In this document: piece after piece, positions 28,785 to 37,761 of the stretch | Layout of the letters: each line of letters opens with the position of its first letter | Numbering within the stretch: the stretch's first letter is position 1 | Assembly: GCA_035635555.1 (NCBI GenBank) | Contig: DASQAT010000039.1 | Coordinates: forward strand, 1 to 64,000 | Direction of reading: 5' to 3' | DNA length: 64,000 nt | Source: Candidatus Dormiibacterota bacterium | GTDB lineage: Bacteria; Acidobacteriota; Polarisedimenticolia; Gp22-AA2 | The notes under the pieces: model-generated | What the model was told of the DNA's origin: nothing | Seen by the model: the letters and a program-made list of their open reading frames with translations, nothing else | Database searches by the model: none | Translations under genes and position numbers: made by a program

Positions 28785-29672
28785 ATGAGTCGTCGTCGGA
28801 GCATCTCATTCGTGTGGGTCGTGTGCGGCGTCGCCTGGCTCGCGGCGGCGCCGCCGGTGCGCGCGCAGGACAAGCCGGCCGGAGGAGCCGGCGCCTGGTC
28901 CGACGCCGCGGAGTTCGGCTACGTCGCGACGGCGGGGAACGCACAATCCACGACCCTCGGATTCAAGAACACGCTGGGACGCAAATGGGAACGTTCGTCC
29001 ATCGAGCTGAAGGCGGGCGGCGTGCGCGCCTCGGCCACGACGACCACGCGCACCGCCGTCGGCCCCGGACCGGCCGGCTTCGTCGTGATCGAGGAGAAGG
29101 ACACGGCCCTGAGCGCCGAGAACTACTTCCTGAACGGACGCTACGATCGGACGATCTCCGGGCGCGCCTTCTGGTTCGGCGGGGGAGGCTGGACCCGGAA
29201 CCGGTTCGCCGGCGTGCAGAACCGCTACGAGGCGGCCGGCGGGATCGGCACCGTCTGGCGGGACACCGACCGCACCAAGTTCCGCACGGACTACGCGCTG
29301 TCGTACACCCGGGAGAACGACGTCATCCAGGCCCCCGGCGTCAAGGACAGCTTCGCCGGCTTGCGGTTCTCGTGGAAATACGAGCACAAGTTCGGCGACA
29401 CGACGACGTTCGGCAACGAGCTCATCATCGACGAGAACCTCGACGACACCTCGGACCTGCGGGGCAACCTGGTGAACTCGGTGGCCGTGTCGACGAGCCG
29501 GCGGCTGGCGCTCAAGGTCAGCCTGCAATCGCTCTACGACCACCAGCCGGCGTTCAAGGAGATCCCTCTCCTCGATGCCCCGCCCCCCGGCGGCGTGAAG
29601 ACCGGCACCGTCCTCGACCAGCTGGACACGCTCGACACGATCTTCACGGCGTCGCTGGTGGTCAGCTTCTGA
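28785..29672 (+). CDS. DUF481 family outer-membrane barrel protein (YdiY-like)
   Basis: A 295-aa exported protein with a signal peptide cut after PPVRAQ. The mature part follows the DUF481 pattern: WSDAAEFGYVATAGNAQSTT at the start, repeated amphipathic strands, FLNGRYDRTISGRAFWF and a terminal Phe (TIFTASLVVSF). Such proteins resemble E. coli YdiY and are inferred to be small outer-membrane barrels of unknown job. GAGGAG lies 8 bases before the ATG. Its 3' end overlaps the converging thiol-redox fusion gene by 11 bases. Confidence 0.83.
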   Translation: MSRRRSISFVWVVCGVAWLAAAPPVRAQDKPAGGAGAWSDAAEFGYVATAGNAQSTTLGFKNTLGRKWERSSIELKAGGVRASATTTTRTAVGPGPAGFVVIEEKDTALSAENYFLNGRYDRTISGRAFWFGGGGWTRNRFAGVQNRYEAAGGIGTVWRDTDRTKFRTDYALSYTRENDVIQAPGVKDSFAGLRFSWKYEHKFGDTTTFGNELIIDENLDDTSDLRGNLVNSVAVSTSRRLALKVSLQSLYDHQPAFKEIPLLDAPPPGGVKTGTVLDQLDTLDTIFTASLVVSF

Positions 29673-32004
29673 GCCGACCGGGAAGCTGCAGGAGGGCGCG
29701 GACCCTCTCCTGGAACGAGGGGTCGTCCCACGGCTGGGCGCCGTAGAACGTCTTCAGCACCTCGCCGTCCCGGGCGACGACGAAGGTGCGCGGCACGGAA
29801 TAGCTGAGGTCCAGGAGATCGGCCAGCCCCCCCTTCGGGGCGCGGTAGCTCGCAAAACCGGGCTCGAGCTTCGAGCCGTACGCCCGGATGCGGTCGCCGG
29901 CCGCCGAGTCCTCGACCGAGACGAGGACCAGTTTCCCGCCCGATCCCTCGAGGGACCGCCGGTACTTCAGGAGACCCGGAAGCTCGCTCTGGCACGGGAC
30001 GCACCAAGTGGCCCACAGGTGGATGAGCGACGGGCGGTCGGTCAGGGACTGCAGCGGCACGCTCGACCCGTCGGGTGCCGTGACCGAGAACGCCGCGCGC
30101 GACGGCACCTGCGGCCCCGCGGGGCGGCACTGGCCGGTCGCGGCCGCGAGTCGGGGAATCGTCGAGTCCAGCGCGGCCGCGAGGTTCGGGTGCGTGTAGT
30201 ACCACGCTTCCAGGATCTGCCCGCCGGGGGACAAAAGGAACGTGGTCGGGGTCGACACGACCCGGTACAGGTCGTCGGCGTAGCCGCTCGAGTCGTCGAG
30301 CACGGGCCAGGTGATGCCGTTCGTCCTGATGTAGGCCTCGGTGATCTTCCGGTGGGAGAACCCGTCCGGGCGGTCGGGCTTGATGAACGACACGGAGACC
30401 ACGTTGACGGCGCCCGGGTGGCTCCTGACGTAGGCGGCGAGCTGCGGGATCTCCTTCTGGCAGTGCTTGCAGGTGGACGACCAGAAGACCAGGAACGTCG
30501 GCCGCCCGTTCGGGGAGCGGCCGGTGAAGGTCACGTCCCGGTGGCTCATCACATCGACGAGGGTGAACTCCGGCGCGCAGCGGCCGATCATCTCGTTCGC
30601 GGGATAGTACGGCGGGACCCCCTTGATCGGCGCCGCCGGCGTTCCCTGCGCGACCCGCTCGATCATCTGCTCCGAGGTCAGCCTCTCGGGCGACATGGTC
30701 ACGAGCTGCGCCAGGCCCTTGATCTTCGTGATCACGAGATGCCCCGCGGCGTCGATCAGCGCCAGGTCCGGGACATCCGTCACGTCGAGCTGCTTCGACA
30801 GGGTGAACCCGTCGTCCATCAGCAGCGGCAGGTCGGTCGGCCGATCGAGCATGCAGAACCTTTCCCACAGCATCTCGGCGCGCTGATCCTCCCGCCTGCC
30901 CGCGACGGCGAACACCTCGTACTTCGGCGCCTTGTCTCGAAGATAGCGTGACAGATCGACCAGGGCCGTCTCGGACACGGCGTACCCCGGCGCCCAGAAC
31001 AGGAGAGCGACCGGCCGGCCCTTGCCGATGCGCGCCTGCAGATCGAACCCCTTCACGTCGACGCCACCCGGATGGCCCTGGATCTGCTTGAGCGGCGCCG
31101 GGAGGACGAATGCGGCGCCGGGTGCCGGCAAGCCGATGGAAACCGGAGTGCCGGCCGCGGCCTCCGGTGCGATGGCGGGGCTCGCCGTGGCGGCGCCCTC
31201 GACCTCGGGGGCCTGCGGCACCACCACCGGCGCCTGGGCCGGCGCAGGAGCCGGCTTCGTCTGGGGCCTGGCGGCTGCCGGGGCGGATGGCCGCTGTGCG
31301 GTCGCGGTCGGCGGGGACTGCTGGACCGGCGTCTCCTCGCTGGCGGGCGGCGCTGCGACGGACGGCTCCGCGGCACGCGTCTGCGCCGTCACTCGCGTCA
31401 GCCCGGCGCGGTAGCCGAGGTCCGCGAGGATCGTGAGGACGAGCAGAGCGCCGAAGGCCGCGGCGCTCCATCTCACCTCGGGCACGAAGCGGCGCAGGTC
31501 GTCGAGCGCATCGCGCAGAAGATGCGCGGGATTGCGCCACGCCGCGAGCCCCGCGAGGATCGGGACACCGGCGTTGATGCAGTACAGCCGGAAGCACCAG
31601 ACGCACAGGAAGCCGATCTTGACCGTCGAGACGTAATAGAGATATCCGGAGTAGACGACGGTCAGGAGTCCGATGGCGAAGACGTAGGAGAGGACACGCG
31701 GCCGCTTCCGCGCCGCGGCCACGAGCCCGAGCAGGAGAAGGTAGGTCGGGATGCCGAGGGCGGAGATCGGGATCCCCGCGATGTCGGAGTAGGCGCTGGT
31801 GTTGACCGCCTCGCAGTTGGTCGTCTCATCCTGCGGGCAGTTGGCGAGCTCGACGGACTCATCGCCGTACAGGGCGTTCTCGTGGAAGCGGGTCAGGTAC
31901 AGGCCGATCGCAGCGCCCGCCATAAGCAGGGCGGCCAGGAGCGCCAGCGGCCAAGCGCGCAGCGGGGCGGCGGGCCGCTCGGAAATCGTGGTCTGTCCAA
32001 TCAT
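29662..32004 (-). CDS. Vitamin K epoxide reductase domain fused to three thioredoxin-like domains
   Basis: A 780-aa membrane protein joining a VKOR-type disulfide generator to thioredoxin folds. VKOR part (about 15-200, four to five helices): loop cysteines Cys56 and Cys64 (ANCPQDETTNCEAVN) and the quinone-reducing pair Cys134/Cys137 (FLCVWCF). A Pro/Ala/Gln linker (205-300) leads to thioredoxin-like domain 1 (about 315-450), which has lost both active-site cysteines (LLFWAPGYAVSE, around 335-345). Domain 2 (about 475-620) keeps CKHC (Cys512, Cys515) and domain 3 (about 635-775) keeps CVPC (Cys668, Cys671); both look TlpA-like. It probably drives periplasmic disulfide chemistry using quinones. 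Start ATG 32004 opens the first helix; longer frames lack coding sense. Divergent from a porin remnant and the selenocysteine thioredoxin-like gene. Confidence 0.87.
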   Translation of the reverse strand: MIGQTTISERPAAPLRAWPLALLAALLMAGAAIGLYLTRFHENALYGDESVELANCPQDETTNCEAVNTSAYSDIAGIPISALGIPTYLLLLGLVAAARKRPRVLSYVFAIGLLTVVYSGYLYYVSTVKIGFLCVWCFRLYCINAGVPILAGLAAWRNPAHLLRDALDDLRRFVPEVRWSAAAFGALLVLTILADLGYRAGLTRVTAQTRAAEPSVAAPPASEETPVQQSPPTATAQRPSAPAAARPQTKPAPAPAQAPVVVPQAPEVEGAATASPAIAPEAAAGTPVSIGLPAPGAAFVLPAPLKQIQGHPGGVDVKGFDLQARIGKGRPVALLFWAPGYAVSETALVDLSRYLRDKAPKYEVFAVAGRREDQRAEMLWERFCMLDRPTDLPLLMDDGFTLSKQLDVTDVPDLALIDAAGHLVITKIKGLAQLVTMSPERLTSEQMIERVAQGTPAAPIKGVPPYYPANEMIGRCAPEFTLVDVMSHRDVTFTGRSPNGRPTFLVFWSSTCKHCQKEIPQLAAYVRSHPGAVNVVSVSFIKPDRPDGFSHRKITEAYIRTNGITWPVLDDSSGYADDLYRVVSTPTTFLLSPGGQILEAWYYTHPNLAAALDSTIPRLAAATGQCRPAGPQVPSRAAFSVTAPDGSSVPLQSLTDRPSLIHLWATWCVPCQSELPGLLKYRRSLEGSGGKLVLVSVEDSAAGDRIRAYGSKLEPGFASYRAPKGGLADLLDLSYSVPRTFVVARDGEVLKTFYGAQPWDDPSFQERVRALLQLPGRLRS

Positions 32005-32079
32005 CGTGACCCCGGGCACGGATGATATCCCCACTTCCCGGTGGAGGCAAAAGTGCAGGCGCGAGGACTTATACTGTGA

Positions 32080-32757
32080 GCATGGAGCGGTCTTCATGCT
32101 GATCCGGAAGTCGTCCTGTGGCGCCCGAACGGCTCCCTGTCGATCCTCTCCAACAACTACTGGGGCAAGGACACGCTCGGCAATCCCGATCGAGCGCGCA
32201 TGCACACCGACGACAGCATCCAGGTCAAGTATTTCGACCGGCCGGGAAGGTTCCTCGACAAGGCCGCGTTCTCGCTCACGATCGACGCCGGTTGTGAGAG
32301 CGGCGGCGGGGTCGCCTGTTCCGGCGGCACCCCAGGAACACCGTCGCAATACTTCATCGGTTACATGGTCTACAACCGCCTCTGGTTCGACCGGGACCGT
32401 GTCGGGCTGACCCTGGGGGGCGGGCAGATTGTGAACCCGGGCCGGTACTTGGTCCTCCTGCCGCCCATCAACGGCGCGACGGCGTCATCGGGGACGCCTT
32501 ATTTCACCGAGAACCCTGGCGATCCGTTCCGCGCCTGGGACGCCTCGATGACGCTCGATTTCATGCCGAAGCAGTTCGTGACTTTCCGGGGGGAATTTGA
32601 TCACCGGGCGGCGAGCGTGCCATACTTCGCCGGACCCGGGGGCGTGACCCCGCCCGGCGGCAATATGGGTCGGGCCGGCTCGTCGGTGCCCGGCTTCACC
32701 CCGGACCTGGTCCGGACCGAAAACCGTATCAACCTGGCCATGCTCGTAAAGTTCTGA
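32080..32757 (+). pseudogene. 5'-truncated BBP2-type porin remnant
   Basis: The frame from just after a TGA at 32077-32079 encodes about 225 residues matching the C-terminal half of putative beta-barrel porin-2 (OmpL-like, PF07642) proteins: GGGQIVNPGRYLVLLPPING, YFTENPGDPFRAWDAS and DFMPKQFVTFRGEFDHR, ending in Phe (LAMLVKF). Family-like sequence begins upstream of the first ATG in frame (32200), at DPEVVLWRPNGSLSILSNNY, and there is no start codon, signal peptide or N-terminal half in front. The gene is therefore broken, its 5' portion replaced by the upstream region of the divergent redox gene. It ends 15 bases before the thioredoxin-like gene, so it may still be transcribed with it. Confidence 0.72.
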
Positions 32758-32772
32758 CGAGAGGAGGACCCC

Positions 32773-33339
32773 ATGAGCGAGATACGCTGGACGAAGGACG
32801 TGGACGCCGTGCTGAAGGAGGCGAAAGCGACGCGGAAGCCGGTTCTCCTGGACTTCAGCGCCGCGCCGATGTGAGGGGGATGCGCTCGGCTGGAAGCCGA
32901 GGTCTATCCGGATCCCCGCGTCGTCAAGGCCGTCTCCGAGAACTTCCTGCCAGTCAAGGTTCACATCAAGGAACAGAAGAAGACCTTCGAGCGATTCAAC
33001 GCCCAGTGGACGCCGACGTTGATCGTGCTCGACCCCGACGGCGTGGAGAGGCACCGCGTCGAAGGATTCCTGCCGGTGGATGATTTCCTGGCGCAGCTGG
33101 AGCTGGGACTGGCCAAGCTCGCGTTCCAGCAGGCGTCGTACGCCGACGCCGAAAAGCGCTTCCGTTCGGTCTGCGAGGGGCACGCCAGGAGCGGCGCCGC
33201 GCCCGAGGCGTGCTACTGGGCCGGCGTTGCCGCCTACAAGGCGAGCAACGACCCGGCGCCGCTGAAGGCGACGGCCCAGAGGCTGCAGAAGGGGTATCCC
33301 GAGAGCGAGTGGGCCCGGAAGGCTTCGGTCTGGCTCTGA
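32773..33339 (+). CDS. Thioredoxin-like protein with in-frame TGA: candidate selenoprotein (UxxC)
   Basis: Read through one TGA (32872-32874), this frame gives 188 residues. GGAGG stands 6 bases before ATG 32773. Residues 1-33 form the first strand and helix of a thioredoxin-like fold (RKPVLLDFSAAPM), residue 34 is the TGA, and residues 35-37 are Gly-Gly-Cys followed by ARLEAEVYPDPRVVKAV, matching families with an xWCxxC(K/R)xLexeVf-type active site. TGA thus replaces the first active-site Cys, giving Sec34-x-x-Cys37. WTPTLIVLDPDG supplies the cis-Pro loop. The tail (about 105-188) is helical and TPR-like (ASYADAEKRFRSVCEG). No signal peptide is seen, so it is probably cytoplasmic. A hairpin follows the TGA. 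The alternative, a nonsense-mutated gene, is less likely because the downstream frame is intact and a second case with the same geometry is in this window. Confidence 0.85.
32885..32901 (+). promoter_or_regulatory. Candidate bacterial SECIS hairpin of the thioredoxin-like gene
   Basis: CTCGGCT (32885-32891) pairs perfectly with AGCCGAG (32895-32901) around a GGA loop; counted as a 6-bp stem the loop is TGGAA. It starts 11 bases after the TGA, inside the coding frame, and the first loop G lies 18 bases after the A of TGA. Bacterial selenocysteine insertion elements lie just 3' of the UGA and carry a loop G recognised by SelB, which this fits. Confidence 0.72.
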
Positions 33340-33417
33340 TCGATCGACCCGAGTAGGCCGTTCAAGGTGGCCCGCACGGGTGACAGCCGTCGCCCGGTGC
33401 TGTACTCTGTGCGGCCC

Positions 33418-35727
33418 ATGAACGGGAGCGCGTCCCCGAGTCTCCAGGCTGTATTCCGCTTCATCGTCGCCCGGCGCTTCTGGATCCTCCTTCTGTACGC
33501 GCTGCTCGTCCCCATGGCCGTTCTCCAGGCGCTGCGGGTCGAGAGCGACAACTCCATCGCCCGGCTGATCGTGGAGAGCGACCCGGACTATCGGAACAAC
33601 CGGGAGTTCCAGCGCCTCTTCCCTGAAGGGGAGCAGGTGATTCTCCTGGTCGAGGCGGCGGATCCGTTCGCGCCCGGGTCACTCGCGAGGGTCGGCACGA
33701 TCGAACGCAGCCTCGGCGCGATCCCGCGCGTCAGCGCGTTCTCGGCCCTGGCGTTCTACGACCGTGTCCATCCCGGATCCCGGGATTCGGCCGGCTGGAC
33801 GGACGAGTTCCGCCGCTTCGCAACCGGCACCGACCTCCTCCGCAAGCAGGGGCTCGTAAGGGACGACTTCCTCGGGATCCTCCTCGACCTGGGGGTTGAT
33901 GGAGCGCGCCAGCGGGACGAAACTCTGGGTGCTATCGACCGCGCCCTCCTGCCCTTTGAATCCGGAGCCCCGGCACCCGGCGGGATCCGCAGGGTCGGCG
34001 GACCGTACGTCGACGCCTACCTGGAAGGGGAGACGGCGCGCGCCAGTCTGAGGTACTTCCCGCTGTTCGGACTGTTCATCGTGGCGATGAACCTCATCCT
34101 CTATCGCTCGGCCAGGACGCTGGCCGCCTTTCTCATGACCCTCGCGGTCAGCGTGGCGCTGACCGTCGGGGCCGGCCGCGCCCTCGGTTTTGTGTTCACC
34201 ATCGTCTCCTCCCTCGTGCCCCTGACGATCCTGGTGACCTGCACGGCGGCGCTGGTCTACATCCAGTCGCGCTTCGCCGAGTGTCCCGAGGGCACGCCGG
34301 TCGACCAGCACCAGGTGTTCGCTCTGGCCGACAAGTTCGTCGCCACGACCGCGTCGATCGTCGCCGCGTCGATCGGCTTCGCGGCTCTGGCCGTATCCGG
34401 CATCCGGCCGATCCGCGAGATGGGGCTGTGGGTCGCCGCGGGGCTTCTGCTCACGTGGATCGTGATCTTCACGCTGTTTCCGGCGCTGCAGAAAATTCTC
34501 GCGACGCCCGTCCTGCGCCGACGCACGACCGCAGGTCGACGGCTCCTTCGACTGATCGATGCGCTGCCGGCATTTTCCTACCGCTGGAGGTGGGTCATGC
34601 TCCCGGTCGCCGCGCTGCTGATGGTTGCGGGTGTCCTGGCCGTCAGCGGCGTCCCCGGCCTCGTGCGGCCTCTGCACCTCGAGACCGACGCCCTCGCTTA
34701 TATCGATCCGGATCTGCCGCTGTACAAGGACACGCGCCGCTTCGAGCAGGCGATCTCCGGGCTGTCCCAGATCCAGGTCTGGATCACGACGACCGACGGG
34801 GGCATCGTCCGCCCCGACGTCCTGCGCGGCCTCGACCTGTTCGCGCGCGCCCTGGAGCAGGACCGGCGCGTCGGCTCGGTGACCGGGCCCACGACTCTCC
34901 TGCGTGTCCTCCGCTACGTGTCGGGCCAGGGGGATCGCCTGCCCGATGACCCCGCCGCCTGGCCCGCGCTCGCGGCCCGCCTCGAACAACTCCTCCTGCA
35001 GGAGCCGGGGGCGCGCGCCTTCGTCGACGTCGGCACGCTGGGCAGCGCGCGACTCTCGATGGTGTACCGCGGAAGCGATTTCAAAGGCGTGGAGGACCTG
35101 AAGCGGTTCGTGCAGCGCGCCTGGGAGGCCGCGGCGTCGGGGAACGCGGCGCTGCGCGACTGCCGCCTCCGGGTCGTGGGCCAGGGGCTGCTGCAGGCGA
35201 AGATCGGCGAGTACCTCGTCCCCACGCTGACCGAGAGCTTCGGCCTCACCGTGGCGATCATCTTCGTCGCCTTCCTCGTGGTCTTCCGCAGCGGAGCGGC
35301 CCGGGTCCTGGCGATGATTCCGTCGCTGTTCGCGATCCTGGTGATGTTCCTGGTCATGCGCCTGACCTCCATACCGCTCAACGTGGCGACGATTCTGATC
35401 GCCTCGACCGTCCTGGGCGCGTCGGAAAACGATCAGATCCACTTCTTCTATCACTTCCAGGCGTCGCGCGGCGGCGCGAGCACCGAGCAGGCCCTGCGCA
35501 ACGCCCTGCTCATCGCCGGGCGCGCCATCCTGTTCGCGACGCTCATCAACGCCGTCGGGTTCCTGGCCCTGGCGCTCTCCGGTCTCCCGCCGATGCGCCA
35601 GTTCGGCATCGTCTCCGCGAGCGCCTTCGTCCTGTCGATGCTGGCCAGCCTGACCGTTCTGCCGTCGGCCCTCTGGCTGGTCTATCGCGACAGACCGGAT
35701 GGTTTTTCGGCGACGATCAGGAGGTAG
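33418..35727 (+). CDS. MMPL/RND-type exporter
   Basis: A 769-aa inner-membrane protein of the MMPL branch of RND permeases. Each half has one leading helix (about 17-36 and 395-415), a large periplasmic domain and a bundle of five helices. First-half bundle: FGLFIVAMNLILYRSART, VALTVGAGRALGFVFTIVSS and SIVAASIGFAALAVSGIRPI; second half: VAIIFVAFLVVFRSGAARVL and LNVATILIASTVLGASENDQIHF (split by families as the proton-relay helix), then FATLINAVGFLALALSG. Such proteins export lipids, hopanoids or pigments. ATG 33418 opens the conserved part; an ATG 17 codons earlier adds unrelated residues. It lies 78 bases after the selenoprotein gene with no terminator between. Confidence 0.88.
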   Translation: MNGSASPSLQAVFRFIVARRFWILLLYALLVPMAVLQALRVESDNSIARLIVESDPDYRNNREFQRLFPEGEQVILLVEAADPFAPGSLARVGTIERSLGAIPRVSAFSALAFYDRVHPGSRDSAGWTDEFRRFATGTDLLRKQGLVRDDFLGILLDLGVDGARQRDETLGAIDRALLPFESGAPAPGGIRRVGGPYVDAYLEGETARASLRYFPLFGLFIVAMNLILYRSARTLAAFLMTLAVSVALTVGAGRALGFVFTIVSSLVPLTILVTCTAALVYIQSRFAECPEGTPVDQHQVFALADKFVATTASIVAASIGFAALAVSGIRPIREMGLWVAAGLLLTWIVIFTLFPALQKILATPVLRRRTTAGRRLLRLIDALPAFSYRWRWVMLPVAALLMVAGVLAVSGVPGLVRPLHLETDALAYIDPDLPLYKDTRRFEQAISGLSQIQVWITTTDGGIVRPDVLRGLDLFARALEQDRRVGSVTGPTTLLRVLRYVSGQGDRLPDDPAAWPALAARLEQLLLQEPGARAFVDVGTLGSARLSMVYRGSDFKGVEDLKRFVQRAWEAAASGNAALRDCRLRVVGQGLLQAKIGEYLVPTLTESFGLTVAIIFVAFLVVFRSGAARVLAMIPSLFAILVMFLVMRLTSIPLNVATILIASTVLGASENDQIHFFYHFQASRGGASTEQALRNALLIAGRAILFATLINAVGFLALALSGLPPMRQFGIVSASAFVLSMLASLTVLPSALWLVYRDRPDGFSATIRR

Positions 35728-35736
35728 GGCGGACGT

Positions 35737-36516
35737 TCACGCGCGCTCTCCTTGGATTCGGGGCTCCAGCCAGAGCGATCGGCCGGTCAGCTCGCGGTGG
35801 TCCAGCCGGGCGGCGCGGTCGAACAGACGCAGACGCTCGGGCAGATCGACGGGAAATCTCCAGGAATCGTCGCGCCCGCCCACCTCGCGGAAGGCCTGGA
35901 GCCAGGAGTCCCACCAGGGGAAAGGCCGCCGCGCGATCGGCTCGACGACGAGCACCCGCGCGCCGCGCCGGCCCGCATCGAGCAGGCGCTGCAGGAGGAC
36001 CGCCCGGGCCGCGTCGTCCAGCTCGTTCACGGTGTAGGCGGCGAGGATTCCGCTGCCGCGCCCGGGCAGCGGTGTCGTGGTCACGTCGCCGCGGGTCGAT
36101 CGGCCGCGCACGCCCAGGGCGCGATAGTTCCAGCGCGCCTCCTGCACGGCCCAGTCGCTGCGATCCACGCCCGAGACCTCGCAGCGGGCCCCGGCCATGG
36201 TCGCCCAGGCTGCCCCGGCGCTGCCGGTCCCGCAGCCGAGGTCCATGAGACGCCGCGGACCCGGCTCGGCGGCCCCGAGCGCGCGCACCACCTCGCGCAC
36301 CAGCAGGAAATGGAGCGGAGCGTAGAACAGCGCGAACGCCGCCCGCTTGCCGGCCCCTTCGAGAGCCGCTCCGTCCTCGAGGCGGTTCCCCCGATCCACG
36401 TACAGGGCGGACAGCGCCTGCAGGCCCCGCCGCACCTCGGAGAAGGTCAGACGCGACAGGTGCCTCGACTCGAGGGCATCGAACCAGGCAGGGAAGGGCT
36501 CGCCGGCCTGCTGCAT
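35737..36516 (-). CDS. Class I SAM-dependent methyltransferase, Rsm22-like
   Basis: A 259-aa methyltransferase with the SAM-binding glycine loop LMDLGCGTGSAGAAW and motif II GVDRSDWAVQEARWNY. The N-terminal helix-rich region (LTFSEVRRGLQALSALYVD) and overall order resemble Rsm22-type small-subunit methyltransferase-like proteins, but the cysteine cluster of mitochondrial Rsm22 is not present, so substrate assignment is tentative. The C-terminal region (WWDSWLQAFREVGGRDD) is family-typical. Its stop is 9 bases from the converging exporter gene. Confidence 0.75.
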   Translation of the reverse strand: MQQAGEPFPAWFDALESRHLSRLTFSEVRRGLQALSALYVDRGNRLEDGAALEGAGKRAAFALFYAPLHFLLVREVVRALGAAEPGPRRLMDLGCGTGSAGAAWATMAGARCEVSGVDRSDWAVQEARWNYRALGVRGRSTRGDVTTTPLPGRGSGILAAYTVNELDDAARAVLLQRLLDAGRRGARVLVVEPIARRPFPWWDSWLQAFREVGGRDDSWRFPVDLPERLRLFDRAARLDHRELTGRSLWLEPRIQGERA

Positions 36517-36594
36517 GCGCTCATGGTACCGCGTCCGGAGAGCGGATGTAGACCGGGGAGTCGGGTGGACGGCCCCTGCCGATCGAGGGTCGTC

Positions 36595-37641
36595 CTAGTA
36601 GATATTGCCGCCCGCCTGTGTCGAGGTCAGCGATCCCGCGTCCACGTCGAGTGTGTAGGCCACCCCTCCCGAGCCGTTCCAGGTCGACAGGTTGAACGTC
36701 CCGCCCTGCGGGACCTTGTACACGCCGATGTTGTGATACGTCAGCGGAGTCTTCGGAGCGAGCACCTCCGCCGGGCCGGGCGCCTGCAGGAAGTAGGCCG
36801 CCCCCGTGCCGACCATCGTTCCCGCGCCGTTCGGGGTCACCAGGATCGCGGTGTGCTCGTCTATGCCGATGTCCCGGGGCTGCGCCGCCCAGCCGTTGTC
36901 CACGATGCGCGCCAGGAAGACGATCGTCCGTCCCATGCGATCGCGCGTCACGAAATGCGAGTCGTAGATCTTGCCGGCCCCGAGCGAGGAATCGAACAGG
37001 TCGCGGACGAGCGTCACGTAGCGGTGGAACGGGTTGGCCAGCGCCTGGCTCGAGGTCACCGAGCCCAGGGCGCCGGTGTAGATGAACTGGCTCAGCACCG
37101 CGAGTCCCGCGCTGGTCCCGCCGACCGGCACCGCCTTGGTGTTGAGAAGGTAATTCACCTCCGACTGCACGGCGGTCCCGCTCCACAGGTTCACGTAGGT
37201 CGACTGGTCACCGCCCGCGATCCAGAGGACCTCGGCATTGTGAATCTGGTCGCGGACGTAGGTCGAGTTCGCGCCCGTGGTCGTCGTGATGATGATCGTC
37301 TCCACCGAGTCCATCTGCGGGCACAGCTGCTGGATGTAGGGATTGTAGGCATCCGTGCCGCTGGTGCGGATCACGACGAAGTCGCCCCCGCCCGCGCGCT
37401 GGCACATCCACTGGTACGCTTCGTCCACGTCGAGACCCCCTCCCATCAGCACCAGCCCGGCGCTCATGCCCGGCGCCTGCGGGGCGTCCGCGGGATTGCC
37501 GACGATGAACGACTGGTATCCCGGCTTGGGCGCCGGGGCGGCCTGGAGCGGCAGGGCGGAGTGGTACAGAGCCGCCGAGACCGTGCCGCATAGGATGAGT
37601 GCGCGGAAAGCGCCCGAACTCGAGCCGCGTGTCTTGAGCAT
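36595..37641 (-). CDS. Exported cyanophycinase-like serine peptidase (family S51)
   Basis: A 348-aa protein with a signal peptide (about 1-34). The S51/cyanophycinase fold is shown by VLMGGGLDVDEAYQWM, VLWIAGGDQSTYVNLW, the nucleophile elbow VGGTSAGLAVLSQ and YDSHFVTRDRMGRTI. Cyanophycinases hydrolyse the beta-Asp-Arg storage polymer; exported homologs let cells use polymer from others. A C-terminal beta-rich tail (after about 290) is an addition to the core. AAGGAGG lies 7 bases before the ATG and a good promoter is just upstream. Substrate could differ from cyanophycin. Confidence 0.86.
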   Translation of the reverse strand: MLKTRGSSSGAFRALILCGTVSAALYHSALPLQAAPAPKPGYQSFIVGNPADAPQAPGMSAGLVLMGGGLDVDEAYQWMCQRAGGGDFVVIRTSGTDAYNPYIQQLCPQMDSVETIIITTTTGANSTYVRDQIHNAEVLWIAGGDQSTYVNLWSGTAVQSEVNYLLNTKAVPVGGTSAGLAVLSQFIYTGALGSVTSSQALANPFHRYVTLVRDLFDSSLGAGKIYDSHFVTRDRMGRTIVFLARIVDNGWAAQPRDIGIDEHTAILVTPNGAGTMVGTGAAYFLQAPGPAEVLAPKTPLTYHNIGVYKVPQGGTFNLSTWNGSGGVAYTLDVDAGSLTSTQAGGNIY

Positions 37642-37666
37642 GGGGGGGCCTCCTTGAGTGCCGGCG

Positions 37667-37696
37667 AGTAAAGCAGAAAAAGCCGCGACTCGTCAA
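37667..37696 (-). promoter_or_regulatory. Putative promoter of the cyanophycinase-like gene
   Basis: On the minus strand TTGACG is followed after 18 bases by TTTACT, about 26 bases before the ATG at 37641. The -35 matches 5 of 6 consensus bases and the -10 4 of 6. The surrounding stretch is locally AT-richer than the rest of the window. Confidence 0.5.
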
Positions 37697-37761
37697 CACA
37701 AATTGACCGGACCGCGGGGGCTCGCACGTCGCCTGCGCCGGGGGAGGGCTCGGACTCTCTG

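Noticed and set aside
32872-32874. TGA as a nonsense mutation creating a pseudogene
   Set aside because: Downstream frame is intact and family-like, the TGA is exactly at an active-site Cys, a hairpin follows, and a second case with the same geometry occurs at 53000. Kept as a candidate selenoprotein.
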